Positions 21,004 through 34,479 of a stretch of 64,000 nt of DNA are shown here, in pieces. The DNA lies in assembly GCA_029891385.1 (NCBI GenBank), contig CM057225.1, forward strand, positions 75,913,887-75,977,886, in the 5' to 3' direction. The notes below the pieces were generated by a model, which was given only the letters and a program-made list of their open reading frames with translations, was not told the DNA's origin and did not search any database. Source of the DNA: Erythroxylum novogranatense (lineage: Eukaryota > Streptophyta > Magnoliopsida > Malpighiales > Erythroxylaceae). The translations under genes and the position numbers were made by a program. Numbering within the stretch: the stretch's first letter is position 1; every line of letters begins with the position of its first letter.

Positions 21004-23342
21004 AATCTCTGATGCGAAACTTCATTAAGTATTTCACAATCTCTAAATCCAATTGATATTTTATCATCAGTGTCTTATTCCTCAAATATTCAAAACGTCC
21101 CCTTTTTGCCTTGCAGACACTCTCAAAATACCATCTATGATCACAGTCACTAATTAATACAATTTTTGCTTGGATCACTTAAATCTTCAATATCATAATG
21201 CCATTGGGGTATCATTAACTATCACTCACATTTTTTTTGTGTTAATTTCTTGCAATTCCTTAGGTGACTAATTTCCCCAATGTAAGTAATTTTATCTCAT
21301 GTCATTTTCAGTCTCCCACTTGACTTCTTGTCTCTAATGATTTCCTCTTTTTCTTCGAATTCCTTTAATTCACATTGGCTTACTCAAATGCCTATTCATT
21401 AATACTAGTTCCTCCACACATTTCAATTTATTTGAATATTTCACTTTGTGTGTTGGTATTTCATTCCTCAGATTGAATTTGTATCTCCCGAACATATTTA
21501 CATCGAATATAAGGAGGACCTATATTTTCCTCACATTTGCAATAGTGTCACCTCGAATTTATAATCTACTCATGTAGTTGTTGTACACACTCTCAGTGGC
21601 ATATTCCACTTTTTATGCCTGAGTTTTTGCTTAGGATATGACTCCATTATTCACTTTTGACGTATTGCATATTCATTTCTGATTTGTCTCTTCATTGATT
21701 ACTCTTAAATCAAATCGTTAGATCAACTTAACTCAATTTAGGGGGATTCTTCTTTGAAAGAATATTTTTTACTACAATCATCAACACTATTCATAAAAAC
21801 CTTATCAATCAACTATTTTTCGTCATTACATATCAGTCATCCTTAATACCTCGAGAAGATCAATTTCAACTATGCATAATATCTCAATAAGATCAATTTA
21901 TGTCATAGATTACATGATCAGAACATCCCTTGTAATGAGGTTTGTAGGGCACTTAAACAATTTCATTTACTCTAATATCTTGGCATACATCGCCAAAATC
22001 ATCACATCTTATCTGGAAATGTATTCACATCAATTTACCAATTAGTAGCTTATACTACTAAGGACACTTTAATCCCATTTAATTCTAGATAACTCTTCTC
22101 TTTTTATGCCAGTTCGCGATCATGGGGACTTTGCTATAATCATGTCCCTCTTCTTTTCCCTCAAGCTCATCACCTATGCTAACATCATTAACAGTCTCAA
22201 TTCTTTCCCCATTGATCACTACAAGTACTCTCACGTCTTACTCTATCTTGAACTTTGAACTATAGGAACTATAATCGACACTTATTTAATAAGTCGCCAA
22301 TTACTTCCTATGTCATCTTCACGCATATTGTTCACATATGCTTAATAATTTCACCCGTGATGGTGATCCCACTATCAGATGTACACTCACAATGACAATT
22401 TAATCTGAACTCAACAACTTTTTCCTATATCACTATCATCATCTCATCTTCCAATTGTCATTTATTTCATCTTACACATCTTTATTCTCAATCAACTTAT
22501 AATGGTAGGGGCATAACCCATATGAAGCTTAAATCTCCACTCCACAGATATATTCTTACACTGAATCGTAAACTCTTATATCGATAATCAACTTAACTTA
22601 TATACTTTCATCTTATTATTTCTACTTATGTCCTTTTTTTCAACAATCTATGACAATGTATTCACATTTATATCACATTTGAGGACATATCACCCGATTG
22701 TAATTTAGATTTCATATTCACTAATACTTCCATCGATACAATTACACTGAATCTTTATCTATTATATGCAAACCCAAATCCAAAAGTTCTGAAGCATAAA
22801 CATTATGAATTTTCGGTCTCAAGAATTTTTTTTCTACTATCTCCTTATACTGAATTACAAACTCTTATCACAATACTCACATAACCATTTCGATTCCAAA
22901 TTCACCCTTTTATGATCATAACAGTTTTATGATTTCCTTTCATTCTGTCTATACACATTACTCTCCTCATTTCTATTCATATTCTTATTTTCCCCAATCA
23001 ATCCATGGCAATATGTTGATTCACACTTATTTCACCCCCAAAGGATAAATCACCTTCAAGGATACGCACCCTTTTGTGGGAGACTCTTATCTACCATGCA
23101 AAACCAGATACTATTTCTCATTTCCAATATGTCCATAAACCTTATTTTCTCACATTCAGTCAGATCATCATTTCTCTCAATGCTTCTAACAACTCAAATT
23201 CTTAAGGAATGCTCATGCATGTGACTCATACTGGGGATCAGTTGCCGCTGTCTGCTATGACATGACTAATGTGCATGTAACTTGACACATATTTCAGAAT
23301 GCCCATATAAGATTGTACTTTTGGGCTCTGATACCACCTAAA
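21004..23342 (-). mobile_element. Internal region of the LARD-like element, no gene seen
   Basis: About 2.3 kb, AT-rich, between the Copia insert and the primer site. No open frame of note and no gag, protease or RT motif on the minus strand. It is either genuinely non-coding or too decayed to read. Confidence 0.6.
23325..23336 (-). other. Primer binding site of the LARD-like element
   Basis: TGGTATCAGAGC on the minus strand, six bases inside the LTR end at 23343. Confidence 0.88.
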
Positions 23343-25312
23343 TGTAGTACCCCACTCCCGCAAGACCCGAACTCGATATCGATGGTGATATCCGAGACCG
23401 CACCCCATGAGGGTGGTGTGCTAAGCACTCGATCAATCAAAATTCAGTATCTATTTTTCCTCTTTCAGACGCACATGCTGAAGTCAATAATCAAATAGGC
23501 CATAAGCCCTTTTCCATCATACAAGGCCATTTACAAAATTCCCATATGGTCATTTGGCCCTTTCACAAATACAAACACTTGATTCATTTCAAAATACAAT
23601 TCATACGAAAGTTGCGGAATAAACAATTTAATACAAAAATATAGACATGCAATACAGACGTGAACTAATCCCGACCTCTATCCTTCTCTTGAATGCTGTA
23701 AGTATACTCCCGTTGGCCTAACGGGGTATTCTTCTTATCCTGAAAAATAGTTGCAAATTTTGGGTGAATTTTTCGAACTCAATGAGAGACCATCATTGAT
23801 GGCTCACCCAAACACATAACACATATGTCACACATCATACAGAATTTCAATCTCACATTCACCATTTAGTACACTTAAACATTTATCTTATGCATATGCC
23901 ATTTAGATAGGACTCACATTCGTTCTTATCGTTGTGACTGAGTGCCTCTCACATATACAGAGTGCTGGCCCGTAGGCTTAGCCGAATCGAAATATTGGCC
24001 CGTAGGCTTAGTCGAATCAAAATACTGGCCCGTAGGCTCAGTCACATTATAGAATCACGGAGCATAGCTCTACGCGGAAGCGCTTCATATGGGCGACTCA
24101 AGTCACAACGCCTTTATATTTCATGCATTCATGCCATGGAATGCATCACTTACATTGCATGCACTTATTCGATCACATTCACTTATCATCGGACCGTAGT
24201 CCGGCATTCAACATATAGTTGAGCATTCACTCTTTCTCTTGCATGCAATGCACATTTTAAAAACACTTAGTTCATCTTATTCACATATAATGAGCACTTC
24301 AATAATTTAGATCATTTATCACAGTTATCGGACCTTCTGTCCGGAATTCAAACACAATCAATCACATTCAGAATTTAATTGATATCAAAAGGGCAAACAG
24401 AACAAACAATAGAATGAGACCATCTAGGTCTACTCACAGTACACTCCAGATTAACATTTGCTTTCAATTTCTGGGAATGCTTGAATGCGGGCACTTGACC
24501 TGCACAACACATTTATGCAAGACACATATTGTACACTCATCAATAATTGTACACATAACAACATTCATTTATGTACAATTGTAATAATGGACTATGTACA
24601 ATGCATGCTCAATGACAATCCTGGGCATATGTTTTAGAACACATTTTATGCTCATTCCCATTTCAAAATTCCTGTCTCTAATTGAACTAAGAATTACACT
24701 TCATTTGTATATGATCAATCTAAATGCTGCTCCTTTCAATCTTTACCCTTTTTATATGTCTAGCTTATTTATAGGCTTACACTTCAAGAACACTTGGTTA
24801 CTTTATATCATAACTCAATTTCTGATCATCTCTTATTTATCCTCATATGATCTCATAATATCCAATTCCCATTCATAGTTTAGCACTTCATACTTATAAA
24901 CACACTTAGGTAGGATTCTCTTAATTTCGTCAGACAAACCAAATCTCATTCAATAGGAATCCACTTTAAGATCCCACAACGCATAATCACTGAAATTAGT
25001 TCTAGAACATTTAAACCCAAGCATTTTCTAAACTCCATAAACTAGAATCTTTACAAAGATTCAAAGATTCAATTAATCATACCTTGGTTCTTCACCAATT
25101 GAAGAGATCTTCAGCTCAAATGGAAACTCTTTTCTTCCTCTTCCTCATTCTCTTCTTGAACACTTCAAAATCTCTCTTGAAGGCCAACAAATTTAAAACC
25201 CTAGCTTGTTTTCTCTTCCTTCGCTCTTTCATTTCTTTTTCATGTTCTCCCTTATCTATTTTATAATCCACTCATTTGCTTCTCTAGAATTTTCTCATTC
25301 ACGTTTCTCCTT

Positions 25313-25320
25313 TATTTATA
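25313..25320 (-). promoter_or_regulatory. LTR TATA box (LARD-like element)
   Basis: TATAAATA on the minus strand, followed by aaggagaaacg. Conserved at 16565-16572 in the other LTR. Confidence 0.55.
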
Positions 25321-26106
25321 AGCAGAACATCACTTCTTCTTCTATTTATGCCCTTAATGAGTGAGAATTGTCCCATTTACCCCTTTTATTTGTTCCTTAT
25401 GTTTTTTATACTTAAGTGTCTTACTAAAAGCACCTTTGTGTATTATAACATAACACTTTCTTCTAGAAGACTCTTCTTTATTGTCTTACGTTTCCAATGA
25501 CACCAAAAGCATTCAATTTGGTTCAGTAGTGTGGAAGTTATAATCTAATATCTTTGGATTGTTTTTATTTCGAGATTGTACTCTATGCTCAACTTCTATC
25601 AAAAACTTGGAACTCTTAGAGTCCGATTCAGAATTTTATTTCTCCATATAAGCTGTAGACCTATGTTTCTAGTTTACCATAAAATAAAAATCGTCTCATT
25701 TGGACTTCTACTGATCAAGAAAACATCAAAATACTGATGTATGTTCAGTGAGATAACTCCAATTCATATTATTGAAGAACGCACTCACTGTACCCGTCTC
25801 ACTCTTTTCACTTAATCTCTCTCCATACAGTTCAGATAAATGCAATATTTGGTATAGATATAGAGCAAGTTCTTACGAATCCAATGGTTCAAGAATCAAG
25901 TCATTTGGAGGTCTAGAGAAGAAGTTATGGCCAAAAGACTCCAACACATTTATGCCCTTACTTGGAATGTACATGCCTCAATACGAATGCCATAACTTTT
26001 TTCTACAGATGTCTGATTGACTTAGTTTTTAGACCATTGAAAAGAGGACTTAGAGATCTACAACTTTTATGAAGACCTCAAAGGCCAATTCTATCTTTTA
26101 CATTCT

Positions 26107-26205
26107 GTATCGTCTCATTTTCTATCATCTGCTTTCTTCCGTCTGCTTTTCTATCATCTGCTTTCTTCCGTCTGCTTTTCTATTATCTGCTTTCTATTCT
26201 GCCCA
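26107..26205. repeat. Short pyrimidine-rich array, tctatcatctgctt / tcttccgtctgctt
   Basis: About six units. It is the same repeat type as the longer array at 31920-32130 in the solo LTR. Reverse-complemented it reads agacgatagaaa / agacggaagaaagc, close to the Copia LTR array at 6910-7350. Confidence 0.85.
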
Positions 26206-26870
26206 GAACGTCTCCACTTATAAGGATCATAACTCTTGGCTCTGATATCCCAAATTAACAAATTGTATACCGTTGGAAAGATAAAATAAAGCTCTACAAC
26301 TTTCTAGAAGGCAACTTTGCCAAAATCTGTCTAGATTAAGTCCATATTTGCCCCCAAAATCCGAAGACAATTTTTTTCATTCATAAATCAACACTACACC
26401 CAATTCTTCACTTCATGACAAATTTTGAGACTCTTAGACACAGAATTGAAATTCAATGTATTCATAAAAAATGTAGCCATATATCTCTAGTTTAATCTAA
26501 ATCAAGAATTATCTCATTTGGATTACTAGAGAAAATGTTGTGGCTAAAAGACTGAAGCATATTCAGTGAATATTTTTCCAGATCACTACCAATCTTGTTT
26601 CTAAATCTTTCCTTCTCACAAATCATACCAAAATCACTCTTTCTACTCCTTTTACTTCTCATTTTCAAAAAAATCGCATTTAATACCATTTATACCCAAA
26701 AGTTGTCAATGAATGCATGTACCACTTTTTATGTGAAAACATTCCGTATTTATGTGCATATATGCTAACATGATGCATGAGCAAAAAAATGTATTGTCTT
26801 AATTCCTCTTTGAGCTCGCATGTACTGAAATTTTGGGTCATAACCCTTAATATGGGGACGGGATGTTACA

Positions 26871-26875
26871 ATGTG
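26871..26875. repeat. Target site duplication ATGTG (right)
   Basis: Matches 11558-11562 and closes the 15.3 kb insertion. Confidence 0.88.
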
Positions 26876-27397
26876 AGACCCTTGAGGTTAAGAAGAACCT
26901 CCTCATATACCCTCATGACTCTTATTTCATTCTTGAGAATTGAATTTAAGGTTCGCTTCTTTAGGTTATTGCCAAAAGATCATGCAAGATGCGATCCTAT
27001 GAAATAATTCTAGGAAAGCAAATTAAATTTAATTAAAAAGAGAATTGAGAACAAAGGAAGGTCTTTTATTTATTTATTTATTTTTATCATTAACATGAAA
27101 AGTATTCATTGATGGCCGTCGTCTCTTTAGTAGAGAACTTGAATACAGTCATGACATAAGAAACTAAAGGAGATCAAAGAAAAGTACAAATGCGAGATAT
27201 GATCTAGGGTATAGCATACAATGTCTACTCAAGGACACATAAGTCCTAGGATCAATTTGTTAATCGAGATGTCATATACTCCTAACAGATATATGACACT
27301 GTGCTCTCGTCGTATGCTGGTCACACCGGTTATTGAACTAGTTTGAGCATTGCAGAGTTTGTTTTTAAGATTAAACCTATCATGTGTAAGTGGGAGA
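26876..27397 (+). other. 3' untranslated part of the second Copia, right half
   Basis: Continues 11562 after removal of the insert. It is non-coding and ends in the polypurine tract aagtgggaga (27388-27397). Confidence 0.65.
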
Positions 27398-27597
27398 TAT
27401 GAGTCATTTTTACACCCATGAAGGGTATAATAGTCCTTAGACTCTTGGAATAACTACAAAGAGTAGTTATCTGAAGAAGGCAACGTTATCTAAAGAAGGC
27501 AATGTTATATATAGTTAGATATATACATATGTTAGTGTGGCTTCTTCTTCTGACATCAATAGAAAATAAAAAGAGTTTAACCGGTGGAATCATAACA
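27398..27597 (+). mobile_element. Short 3' LTR of the second Copia, about 200 bp
   Basis: It begins right after the polypurine tract (tatgagtcatttttacaccc) and probably ends ggtggaatcataaca. A tatatata-rich core near 27508 could hold the promoter. The partner LTR lies outside the window, so the exact ends are uncertain. Confidence 0.6.
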
Positions 27598-28469
27598 CGA
27601 ATTCAAGTATGTAATTCTTTGTTTTATATGCATATGAACGATCCTTTTTTTTACATGATCTTTGTGATTATGTTTTATCATGTTTTATTGTGTTTAATTT
27701 TCTAACATATGAAATAGATCATGTTGTTGAATTTATATGTGATTATAGACATTATAAATTCATGAAAACATAAAGTTTACTTATTTGATTTTTCAATTTA
27801 TTTTTATTCTAATAATCATAAAAATGAGATTAAAATTACTTTATTAAATTGTTATATAATTTATGTGAAACATAAAATTTACTAATTGTTGTTTGTATAT
27901 AAAAATATTTAACATACGATTAATCATTTAAACATAAGGTTTAATATATAATTAAATCATTTAATATATGTAAATAAGTTTAAAAAAGATATTTGCATTC
28001 TTATATTGTTCATCGTTGTCATTAGAAATTAACATTATAAATACAAAAATTAAACTTTGGAAAGGAATATTTCTAACATGATAATAAACTTATAAATGCG
28101 TATTCATTATCTTATCTTATGGGTAGTTAAATACATAGTAAAAATAATTCATGTGAATTTTCTTTCTTATTTTGTATGCCTTTTAAATGACTTTTAAGAT
28201 ACACTCATAAAATGAGAGTATACTCATCACTCAACATAATATAAATTTGTATATGTTTAAGAAATAAAATTTCTTTGTATTTTATAAAATAAAGTCACTT
28301 TTACAATGTGCATTATCATGAAGAAAGATGTAAAATAGAGTATTTGGACATGTTTATAATTGATTATTTAATTTGTATAGTTATGTAATGATGTTATATA
28401 TAAAAACTTTGTTTTGAATACAAATTTATTAATCTAATTTTAAAATATGTCTTTATTTATTTTTGCATA
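27598..28469. other. AT-rich stretch, no gene seen
   Basis: About 870 bp of AT-rich sequence between the Copia LTR and the hAT coding remnant. It may be the hAT 5' end or an intron. I see no terminal inverted repeat. Confidence 0.4.
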
Positions 28470-29869
28470 TAAATGGAGGAAAATTCAAGTAATCCTAATA
28501 ATTCAACTGCTTCAAGAAGATTCAATGAACTAACTTGGGCACATGCTTAATTGGTTCTTGGAATGAATAACTATACCATTTTTTGTATTGTAACAAGTAT
28601 TTGAAAGGTGGGGGAATCACCACATTAAAGAAGTATTTAGTTGAGACAAAGGTAATGTGGAGCCTTGTAACGTGAAATGGCAGATGAAAACTTTACTTGA
28701 AAAGTAGCAGTATAAGAAAGACAAAAGACAAAGATTGAACTATGAAATTGGTAGTAGAAGTTCTTTTTATGATGGTCAAGATGATACTAGAGATGTTGAA
28801 AGCGATATTCCTACTACACGAGAAGGGATTGATGCACCTGATGTAAGGAAGAGAAGAAAACGTATGTCTAAATTTTTTGCACCATGAACAACTATTAGAG
28901 TTTAACCTTTAATTCAGAATGCCTTACAATTTAAAGAAGTAGCTCATAATATGGATATAGTAATGATTAGATGGTGGTATGATGTGGGTATATCATTCAT
29001 TATTTCCTAGTCTTATTATTACCATACTATGGTGGATATTGTTGCCTCTTATGGTCTAGAATATAAAGCTTCTTCAATTGATGACTATAAAGGTAAATTT
29101 GTTATTACCTTTATGAAAAGGAAATTCATTTGGATGAAAGAAAAATAACTTAGGCAATTTATAAATATTCAATCATTTGTGATAGCTAGACAAATAGAAG
29201 ACATGAGTCTATTATCATTTTTTGTTTTGTTTTTTCTACTAAAAGGATAATATTTTGAAGTATATTGATACATCGCCTTGTTAGAAATGATGATACTCCA
29301 TTTTAAATATTTGACGTTGTAAATTAAGTTTAAAAATTGTACAGTTCATTAATGACAATGATTATGTTTATAAATCAGTTGGAAAAATATTGTAAAGTAG
29401 GTATAATTATTTTTATTAGACTCCTTTTTTTGCAAATTGCATTGACCTAATGTTGAAAAATATGGGAGATCCTAAATACTTTCTTACCAATGATAAAAGT
29501 GTGTATAAAGTAAGACAAGTGACTAAGTTCATCTATAATCATGCATTGGTCTTGAATTTGATGAGAAAGAGTTTCACCAATGGTAGGAATTTGTGTTGTC
29601 CTAATATTACAAGATTTGAAACTAATTTTTATCACCTAAATACATTATTCTAATGAAGGAGTTAAGAAAAATGTCTATAAGTGATAAGTGGTTTGTATCT
29701 TAGTATGTCAAGCCTAATGCTAGAATGGACATTTCTAGAATAATACTTAAAGATTATGAATTTTGGTCCAATATCAATTTATCATATGAGTTGTAAGCCC
29801 CTGGTGGGAGTACTTCGTTTGAATGATAATGATGAGAAGGCAACAATGAGTTATTTTTATGACATCATG
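28470..29869 (+). pseudogene. hAT-family transposase remnant, N-terminal and middle part
   Basis: An ATG-started frame near 28470 leads to a BED zinc-finger region (YCNKYLKGGGITTLKKYL near 28590-28640). A linker (GSRSSFYDGQDDTRDVE near 28750) follows, then an RWWYDVGISF..VASYGLEYKA block (28965-29080) typical of plant hAT proteins. After a frameshifted gap, VTKFIYNHALVLNLMRK..FTNGRN..ITRFETNF (29515-29630) and a degraded LRKMSISDKWF..FWSNI region are seen. Many stops and frameshifts make it inactive. It is interrupted at 29869 by a solo LTR and resumes at 33433. The family was assigned from remembered block order. Confidence 0.8.
29865..29869. repeat. Target site duplication TCATG (left)
   Basis: TCATG precedes the solo LTR start at 29870 and recurs at 33428-33432. 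Confidence 0.85.
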
Positions 29870-32800
29870 TATAGCGCCCCCTTACAGCAGGGTACCCACC
29901 GGGACACCTGAAGGTCATTCTAGCACATGTCCTACGATGAGGGCACGCTACGATCGATCACTACACTCCCTTCATATGGCATGGTAACATAAATCACTTG
30001 TAAAGCATCATAAGAAGATCACAATATTTTAAAACCCACTTTTTCCTCATTACATTTTACAAAATTGAAGTCTACATTGTCTGTCCACAATATCCATATG
30101 TACATCATCAGAAACCTAATACAATAGTACTACATGAATGAGGAAAGTGTATCAAAATTATCTAAACCACCCAAAAAAATTCCCAGTTGACCGACCTTTG
30201 AGCCATGATCTCTATCTCCAATCGCAATCTACTCGGCTAGTAGAGCCTCTTTAGTGGCTAGAGTTGTCTCTTGGTCCTGAAAAGACAACGATGCAATTTT
30301 GGTGTGTTTTGCGAACTCAATGAGATAACCATCATCGATGGTTCGTTCAATTCATGCATCACATTATCGCACATAACATAATATTCACTTCATTGCATAT
30401 TCACAATGTATCACATTATTCATATAAAACACACATCAATTATAACTGGCAATGCACGTGAGACTCACTTTCATTTATTATTGTCGTTATGACCGAGTGC
30501 CTTTTTCCAGCTCATCCCTTCATGGATGTCGAGCTTTTTCGTATAATATCCCATATCCCTTTGTAGATATCGGGGACAGTCGCACTCGAGTCCAAGGCTC
30601 TATTCACATTCTGAGCTTTAAGCTCCTTATCCTGGCAACTCCGATCATAACTTCCTTTATCTTTCATGCATTCATGTAATGAATGTTTCACATAACATAA
30701 CCTCAGTCAATCACATGGATGCACATTCACATTTTGATCACATTCATCATCAGACCTTAGTCCGGCATTCAGCAGAAATGCTGAGCGCACTTTTGCATTC
30801 ATATGCACATTCACAATTTTTGCATGTTTGGAACACTTAAATAACTCATTCAAAACATATTCTAAAGCAAACAATTAATTGAGTGAGACCGTCTAGGTTA
30901 CTCACAGGTTGCTCTCGAAGCTAACGCCTGGAAGATCCAGCAACATCTGGAAGTTGACATTCCAGTTGCTCCTCTATAATAAATAGCATACATGATATCA
31001 AAATTTGCACCATTACGAGTGTTCAACAATGCATATGTATGAGATGTATTATGTACAATGCATGTTCATGATAAATCTCGGGTATCACTCTTTGATTCTT
31101 CTCAACACTATCCCATACCAAAATTCATTTAAGCATAACTAACACTTAAGTTTATGCATCTCTAGAACCATTGAAATCACAATTCATTTGTCACTGGCTT
31201 ACTTTCAAACTTTCTGAAATACCCTTTCGGGTTTACTGTTCACATTCAATTAGGAGGCAAAACTTGTAAAATTTGAGCTCACTTTCTTCTAGAAAATTGT
31301 TCCTCGATCTTTCATCTTTCCATTGACATCATTTTAACTCAATTTGGTTTAGTAATTTGGAAGATATGTCTCAAACATTTTCGGACTGTTCCTCTGCAAA
31401 ACAGTGTATTATATCCAAATTCCATCCAGAAATTGAACACCTTAGAGACTGGATCAAGATTCAGCTTCTTCATATGATTTGTAGCTCTATTACTCTAGTT
31501 TACTACAAATCAAGAATCACCTCAATTGGAGTCCTAAAGACCAAGATATCCTCAAAATACTGAAATATGTTTAGCAAAATATCCAGTTCATGCTCCTTCC
31601 ACCAATACCCTTACTTTGATTCAATCAATCATTTCAAATTTAATACCAAAAACCATAAATTTTTGTGGAGAGATAAATAAATGTGTTAGGAACCCAATGC
31701 TTCAAAAATCAGGTCATTTGGAGGTCTAGAGAAGAAGTTATGGCCAAAACAATCCAACATGTTCATATCCTCACCTGAAATGTACATGTCTCAGTACTAA
31801 TGCCATAACTTTTGCTAAAGAGGTCCGATTGACTTAGTTTTTAGACCATTGGAAAGAGGGCTTCTGGATCTAAAACTTTTATGAAGACTTCAAAGGCCAA
31901 TTCTATCGTCTAACTTCTGTATCGTCTCACTTTTGCATCGTCTCACTTTCCTTTCGTCTGCTTTCCTATCGTCTGCTTTCTATCGTCTGCTTTTCTATCG
32001 TCTACTTTTTTATCCTCTGCTTTTTTATCGTCTGCTTTCTATCGTCTACTTTTCTATCGTCTGCTTTTCTATCGTCTGCTTTTCTATCGTCTGCTTTCTT
32101 CCGCCTGCTTTCTTCCGTCTGCTTTTCTATCCAGAACGTCTCCACTTACAAGGATCATAACTTTTGACTCCGATATCCAAAATTTACAAACTTTATACCG
32201 TTGGAAATATAAAAGAAAGATCTACAACTTTTTAGAAGGCAACTTTGCCAGAATCTATCTAAATCAGGTCTAGATTTCCTCCAGAAGTTGGAACACGAAT
32301 TTTCGCTCAACTCTCAACGTCCTACACCCAGTTCTCAACTTCGTGACAACTTTTGAGACTCTTAGAGACAAAACTGAAATTCGATGTCTTCATACGAATT
32401 GTAGCCATATATTCCTAGTTTACTCCAAATCAAGAATCATCTTGTTTGGACAACCACAGAAAACGTTATGACTAAAATATTGAAACATACTCAGTGAGAA
32501 ATTTTCCAGATTTTCTAACTTTCAATACTTTAAGTCACCAAAACACCAAAAGTTTTCTCAAATACTAATTTAACACTATAACTGAATTTATTTCTCCCCA
32601 ACTACCTAATATTTATGAACAAACACATAAAGTACATTTTTCATATAGATGACAGTAATTTATCAATTTTATTTCACAAATCCCTAACTACATGGGATTT
32701 CTCTACCACTTACCTGCTGAAAACTCCAAAATCTTCAAGTCCTAAATTCCATACATTTTTATGTACTTCTCTTAGTACAATGACCAGCTTCTCGTTTTTC

Positions 32801-33427
32801 TTAGGGCAGAGGACACAAATGGCAAAGTAAGTTTGGTGAAAGAAAGGAAAAAGATAGAAGTCCCTTAGAAGATATTTTGATAGAAAACTCTGTGTTTCAA
32901 AGAGAGAAGTTTTAGAAAGATGATAGCAAAGAAAGGACTTGGACAAGTCTTAATCTGTCAATTCTCAAAGAATAGTAACCTACTCCTAGCTAGAGTACAA
33001 GGCCTAAGTGACACTTGTCACTTACCCAATACCCAAGTTCCAACTTAGTTTCTTTTGAACTAACTCCCTTGACTGTCATCTTTACAATCCAACTATCTCC
33101 AAAGCTTCTTTTAATTATTTCTTGTTCCCTATTATATATATCTTTCTCAATACTCCATAACTTCATCAACATATAAAAATACAATATTTTCACCAATCAC
33201 TAATATTTTCAATGTAAACGTCCATAACTCTAAAAATTCTTAGGTCAATCCAGTCATACCCAGAATTATTCATGAATGCATGTACAATTATTTTCATGTG
33301 CAAATAAATCTACTATTCAGGTATAAGTATAAGGCATATCATGCATGAACATGGAAGTGCATCTCTAACTATCATTAGTTACTCACACTTACTATTCTAC
33401 CCTTCCCACTAGTAATGGGATGTTACA
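29870..33427 (-). mobile_element. Solo LTR, 3558 bp, inside the hAT transposase
   Basis: It starts tatagcgcccccttac and ends taatgggatgttaca, the same terminal style as the 23343-26870 LTR (tgtagtacccc .. gggatgttaca) with the first G changed to A. The target duplication TCATG and restoration of hAT reading when it is removed show a clean insertion. It shares with the LARD-like LTR the tggttcgttcaa and catcatcgatgg leader blocks, the cattggaaagagggcttct block and the pyrimidine array (31920-32130). No coding region is present; the open frames seen are spurious. Confidence 0.9.
31920..32130. repeat. Expanded tctatcgtctgctt minisatellite
   Basis: About thirteen units of 14-16 bp (tctatcgtctgctttc / tcttccgtctgctt). 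The homologous place in the LTR at 26107-26205 has about half as many. An open frame across it encodes only repetitive Leu/Phe/Tyr and is not a gene. Confidence 0.9.
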
Positions 33428-33432
33428 TCATG
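33428..33432. repeat. Target site duplication TCATG (right)
   Basis: Matches 29865-29869. Confidence 0.85.
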
Positions 33433-34240
33433 CAAAGGGCAAAAGACCCAGTTTTACAAAAAAATCTAAAGTTAATAGAGGAATGATGTTAACTTTACAA
33501 AATTGTTTCCAATGAGATGATGCAAGATCTTCTCAACTTACAAATAAAGGTTTATAATGATACTTCTGGTGATTTTGGGATGTTTATTACTATTCGTCAA
33601 GAAACAAACTTAATATAGGTATATATTTTTTCACTTTTGTTATTTGTTAGAAATTGATCTTCACTTTATTTTATTTATAAGGTTACTATTATGGTCTTAC
33701 AATTACTTGATAGGATTGATTCGAAAGTAGGGTTCTAGAGTTACAAAGGTTTGCAATTTGAATTTAAAGTCAATGTATAAGTGTAACATGGTGTGAAAGG
33801 AATTGAAGCACATTTGAATTCATCCATTCTAAGAAAGGAATAGATTGAAACACAAAACAATGAACAACTTGATTTTTGTTCAATATAATTTAAAGCTTCG
33901 AGAAAAGTATGTTACTATCACTATTAAGTTGAATATAATTTCTTGTAATTTCTTAATAATTTAATTTTATTTGTTTACTAGGACTCTTAATAAAACAAAT
34001 AGTTCTATAGATTTAATTTGCGTTGACCATATCAATCTTTTATCTAATCGGGTTTATGAGAAACCAAGTTTAATAGATGAGAATGACTTGAAAGATAATC
34101 TCATATGGAAAAGTATTGACATGTCATTTAGTGCAATGAATTTGAACGATGGTGATGATGAAACTCCTCTCATTTGTGAGGATTTTATACAAAGTAAAAA
34201 TTTAGGTCAATACGATTTGAACGGATATTCGATTGAATAA
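33433..34240 (+). pseudogene. hAT-family transposase remnant, C-terminal part
   Basis: Resumes the frame broken at 29869 (AKGKRPSFTKKSK follows the pre-insert YDIM). After non-coding gaps, a last open part (33971-34240, 89 codons) has SIDLICVDHINLLSNRVYEK and ends in an acidic tail. This resembles the plant hAT C-terminus (the ..IDPI.LD..D..NEW region). Decayed and inactive. Confidence 0.7.
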
Positions 34241-34479
34241 AGTTTCAATTTTTTTTTCATTTTTTCATTTTTCAATTTCACTTATATTTGATGCATAAAC
34301 ATTAAAAAAAATTTAATTGAAGTAATTGCCATTGACTATAGTTAAACAATTTACAACATTATAATAAGATCAGTCTTTAGGAAATCAACAAAACATTATA
34401 TTACAATGTCTAGCTCAAAAAGCATTTTAGAACAAAAACCAAGTTACAAGTTCCATCTTAACATCACTGTTGTTGACAA
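34241..34479. other. AT-rich flank, no gene seen
   Basis: Poly-T and AT-rich sequence between the hAT and LINE remnants. It may hold the hAT 3' end; no terminal repeat could be fixed. Confidence 0.35.

Larger units (their letters stand above)
11563..26870 (-). mobile_element. Long-LTR element, apparently non-coding (LARD-like), 15.3 kb with nested inserts
   Basis: Both ends carry LTR sequence of one family (TGTAACATCCC.. to ..GGGGTACTACA read on the minus strand) and the whole is flanked by ATGTG. The 5' LTR is 23343-26870. The left 3' LTR is 11563-11605 plus 14618-16763 and lacks about 1.35 kb of its U3 end. A tRNA-Met primer site lies at 23325-23336. The surviving internal region (21004-23342) has no recognisable gag or pol on either strand. 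Long LTRs with a non-coding body fit a large retrotransposon derivative, but the missing internal part could have held coding sequence. Inserts: a solo LTR at 11606-14617 and Copia fragments at 16764-21003. Confidence 0.82.
23343..26870 (-). mobile_element. 5' LTR of the LARD-like element, 3528 bp, intact
   Basis: It runs from tgtagtaccccactcc to acgggatgttaca on the plus strand, TG..CA on both strands. It contains the triple 30 bp repeat (23962-24040), a reverse-strand TATAAATA box (25313-25320) and a short tctatcatctgctt / tcttccgtctgctt array (26107-26205). The open frames inside it are short and unsupported. It is the complete reference copy that shows what is missing or inserted in the left LTR. 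Confidence 0.92.

Noticed and set aside
31933..32160. Open frame of repeated Leu/Phe/Tyr/Cys
   Set aside because: It is the pyrimidine minisatellite read through.
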